From NCBI GenBank assembly GCA_928721565.1, contig OV788638.1, positions 1,364,001-1,428,000 of the forward strand: 64,000 nt of DNA, written 5' to 3'. Under the pieces are notes generated by a model. The model did not search any database. It saw nothing but the letters and a program-made list of their open reading frames with translations, and was not told the DNA's origin. The translations under genes and the position numbers were made by a program. Below are positions 62,056 through 64,000 of the stretch, piece by piece (the first letter of the stretch is position 1; each line of letters begins with the position of its first letter). The DNA comes from an uncultured Clostridia bacterium (GTDB lineage: Bacteria; Bacillota; Clostridia; TANB77; CAG-508).

Positions 62056-62532
62056 TTAATTAAAAGTACTAAAACTTATACTATATACTTGACCAGTATT
62101 TTCACTTATCAAAACATCATTTGCTGAACATTGAAATGTAGTATCTTTATTAGTTTGTAATAATTCTACCATCTGCTCATTTATTGTTTGATCTATACGA
62201 GTTCCATTTAGTAAAACTTCTACATATAAAGAATTTGGAGTAGCCTCCCATTGATTAATATCAATATTATTTGATCTATTATTTTCATATGTTGCGCTTG
62301 CAATTGTTATAATATCTTGAATTCTTAAATCAAATTGTTTTTCTCCATTACTTATATTAATATAGTTAAGATATTTTGTATTAAAACTATTTACACTATT
62401 AAATTTTATTTGTTTATTTGTATTATCTACATATCCTTGTAAACTAGCATATAACACAGCTGCCAAAGATAAAACCATTACTGTTATTAATACACCTGCT
62501 GCTATATACAAGGCCTTAACTGCATTTTCCAT
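62056..62532 (-). CDS. Pilin-like cluster protein 2 (MENA family)
   Basis: 158 residues, starting MENAVKALYIAAGVLITVMV. The helix (about 7-30) is followed by an extracytoplasmic domain that ends FQCSANDVLISENTGQVYSI, the F.C........TG.V..I.F motif shared with proteins 1 and 3. RBS AAAGGGAT. It lies 17 bp after the 62550 gene. Interpreted as a pilin or pseudopilin paralogue. Confidence 0.75.
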   Translation of the reverse strand: MENAVKALYIAAGVLITVMVLSLAAVLYASLQGYVDNTNKQIKFNSVNSFNTKYLNYINISNGEKQFDLRIQDIITIASATYENNRSNNIDINQWEATPNSLYVEVLLNGTRIDQTINEQMVELLQTNKDTTFQCSANDVLISENTGQVYSISFSTFN

Positions 62533-62549
62533 ATATGTATCCCTTTCGC

Positions 62550-63350
62550 TTAATTAAACTTAGCTTTTCCATTTTCTTCTACTATTTCAAATGTAATTCC
62601 ATTAACTCTTCCATTTCCTGTAGTATTATGTTGTACTTCAGTACATCTAAACATTGCTCTTTTAAATTGCATATATTGATAGTATCTTTTAGTTAATGTT
62701 ATCAACTTATTCATTTCAAAACTAGATTTAGATAGCTCCTCAGCTTTAGATTCTCCTAGAATATTTTCTAGCTTGTCATTTCTTTTCTTTTTTAATGCCT
62801 CTTTTTCTTTGTCTGTCAAATTATCTGCTTGTAATTGTTTATCAATTGCAATATTAGAAATCTCTGCTGCTAATCTTTGTAATTGAGTATCTTTAAATCC
62901 AGTATTTTGTGTAAATTCACTCGGTAAATTTGTGATTTTTTCCAAATTATCATCACTACCTCGATTTATAAGTATATTACCATTCAAAATTCCTGCAAAT
63001 ATACTTGTATCACTAGAATCATATTTAAAGTTATCATTAGCATCATTTTGATATCCTTTAAAATTAACTGACATTATAACTCTATCATAATCACCTTCAA
63101 TTCCAACTATTGAAGTATTATAATTAACAACTTTATTCATAATAGAAATAAGCTCATTACCTCTTATTGTTTGTTGATTATAATTTTCAAATTTTGCATT
63201 AAAATCAGCATTTTGTACAGCTATTTTAGAGTTATGTTGTTCAGTATAATATCCTGATAATTGCCCCCAGAATACTACTATCAACGATAAAATCATAATT
63301 GCTAGTAATATTCCTGCAGCAATAAGTAATGCTTTTGTTACATTTTCCAT
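62550..63350 (-). CDS. Pilin-like cluster protein 1 (MENA family, largest)
   Basis: 266 residues, starting MENVTKALLIAAGILLAIMI. After the helix comes VQNADFNAKFENYNQQTIRG followed by NELISIMNKVVNYN, the cluster motif. A Lys/Glu-rich helical insertion occupies about 165-215. The end reads FRCTEVQHNTTGNGRVNGIT, the shared C-terminal motif. The RBS ATGGAGG and an 17-bp gap to the TadC-like gene show it belongs to that operon. Confidence 0.75.
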   Translation of the reverse strand: MENVTKALLIAAGILLAIMILSLIVVFWGQLSGYYTEQHNSKIAVQNADFNAKFENYNQQTIRGNELISIMNKVVNYNTSIVGIEGDYDRVIMSVNFKGYQNDANDNFKYDSSDTSIFAGILNGNILINRGSDDNLEKITNLPSEFTQNTGFKDTQLQRLAAEISNIAIDKQLQADNLTDKEKEALKKKRNDKLENILGESKAEELSKSSFEMNKLITLTKRYYQYMQFKRAMFRCTEVQHNTTGNGRVNGITFEIVEENGKAKFN

Positions 63351-63367
63351 TTAAACCTCCATGTGTT

Positions 63368-64000
63368 TTAAGCATTTAATTGACTAAATGTACTTGTCAT
63401 GCTTGTTAATCCTATTATTACTAATGGTATTATCAAATACCCAACAAACAAACAAATCATTGGTGCAAAGCCTACACCTTTACCTATTAGACCTTTCCTT
63501 GATACTAATTGATCATTTGTATCTTTTCTCTTTTGTTGATGATAATCTCTATCTGCGTCTAATTCATCAAATGCTTCTTTAATTGGAATTTTTTCTACAG
63601 CTGCTTGTAAACTTTCTACAATTCTTATCATGTCCTGATTTGTTACAGAATTTTTAAGTTCTTCTAAAGCCTCCCATGCTCCTGCTTCATAGTTATTTAC
63701 ACATTTTGCAATTGGCTCTTTAAATATATTTGCATAACGTTCTAACCATTCCAAAATCATTTCTACACTTATTCTCTCTATTTTCATTAACATTAATATA
63801 ATTGTCTGGAATTGCATTACTTCATTTTCCATTTCAAGTTTTCTCATGAATTTTTGGAAATACATCATCCATACTGGTGCCATATATCCTATCAATGCAA
63901 ATCCACATGACAACAATACTTCGAACCATTGCATTTGATTAGAATTTACAACTTTTAACTTGCCCATAATTCTTTCTGCATCTTTTTTAAGATATTCGTC
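63368..64000 (-). CDS. Type II secretion F/TadC-like membrane protein (partial, runs off right edge)
   Basis: The C-terminal ~210 residues of a T2SSF-domain inner-membrane protein. The reading frame is open through the right edge (DEYLKKDAERI precedes the internal ATG at 63967), so the true start lies outside. One hydrophobic segment (FEVLLSCGFALIGYMAPVWM) precedes the helical GspF-type domain. MENEVMQFQTIILMLMKIER, the I.EW(L/M)E.YA.IF motif and EALEELKNS follow, and a final membrane helix (MICLFVGYLIIPLVIIGL) closes it. Such proteins form the platform of Tad pili and T2SS-like machines. It anchors the interpretation of the downstream small proteins. Confidence 0.82.
   Translation of the reverse strand, partial: DEYLKKDAERIMGKLKVVNSNQMQWFEVLLSCGFALIGYMAPVWMMYFQKFMRKLEMENEVMQFQTIILMLMKIERISVEMILEWLERYANIFKEPIAKCVNNYEAGAWEALEELKNSVTNQDMIRIVESLQAAVEKIPIKEAFDELDADRDYHQQKRKDTNDQLVSRKGLIGKGVGFAPMICLFVGYLIIPLVIIGLTSMTSTFSQLNA

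Overview
This window comes from a very AT-rich, Gram-positive, probably spore-forming Firmicute of the Clostridia type. The evidence is the AT-rich codon use, AGGAGG-type ribosome binding sites, SpoIIM and SpoIVB, a glycyl T-box leader, RNase Y, a MecA-like penicillin-binding protein, FemX and FtsEX with EnvC-like hydrolases. No species can be named from the sequence. Most genes lie on the minus strand. The plus strand carries only deoD, three small isolated genes and one broken flavin-reductase-like gene.

Layout from left to right. 1-1600: copper efflux operon csoR-copZ-copA (copA runs off the left edge) with a CsoR operator inside its promoter. 1602-9163: a TerD protein, dGTPase, class B PBP, CCA-adding enzyme, a ParE/RelE-type toxin-antitoxin pair and Y-family polymerase dinB. 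9163-17557: RNase Y, a small alarmone synthetase, deoD, argS, a small alarmone hydrolase, a P-loop kinase-like gene and cysS. 17628-24243: class A PBP, an unknown gene, a GH18/SH3 cell-wall protein, lexA and greA. 24425-30431 (transcribed right to left): ftsE-ftsX, two EnvC-like M23 hydrolases, ctpA and pgsA, a cell-wall remodelling block. 30655-33928: an Alg13/Alg14-like glycosyltransferase pair, a frameshifted flavin reductase, xerD and spoIIM. 34015-41123: femX, alr, a DUF1189 protein, ftsH, a degenerate HD-GYP protein and an EndoQ-like nuclease. 41336-48973: a small orphan gene, UPF0182, ftsY, glmM, a membrane-anchored unknown and glyS with a T-box. 49439-53593: another orphan, rqcH, an M23 peptidase, tRNA-Trp, trmB and a DUF5662 protein.

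The right end holds the accessory material. One operon encodes a large secreted leucine-rich-repeat protein ending in a dockerin-like module, followed by a surface protein with a cohesin domain, a Big2 domain and a C-terminal IPKAG/transmembrane anchor. Together they look like a self-contained cohesin-dockerin surface display pair. After spoIVB comes a run of six small secreted or membrane proteins (59818-63350). Most share a pilin-like N-terminus (MENA.KAL.IAAG) and several share a C-terminal F.C...TG.V..I.F motif. They lie directly downstream of a type II secretion F/TadC-like membrane protein that runs off the right edge. This is best read as the pilin or pseudopilin end of a Tad-like or T2SS-like secretion locus.

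Sigma-A-type promoters with exact 17-bp spacers and intrinsic terminators are visible at many transcription unit boundaries and are listed. The only gene-free stretch longer than 300 bases is 48974-49438, which holds the glyS T-box leader, its promoter and the divergent promoter of the next gene.
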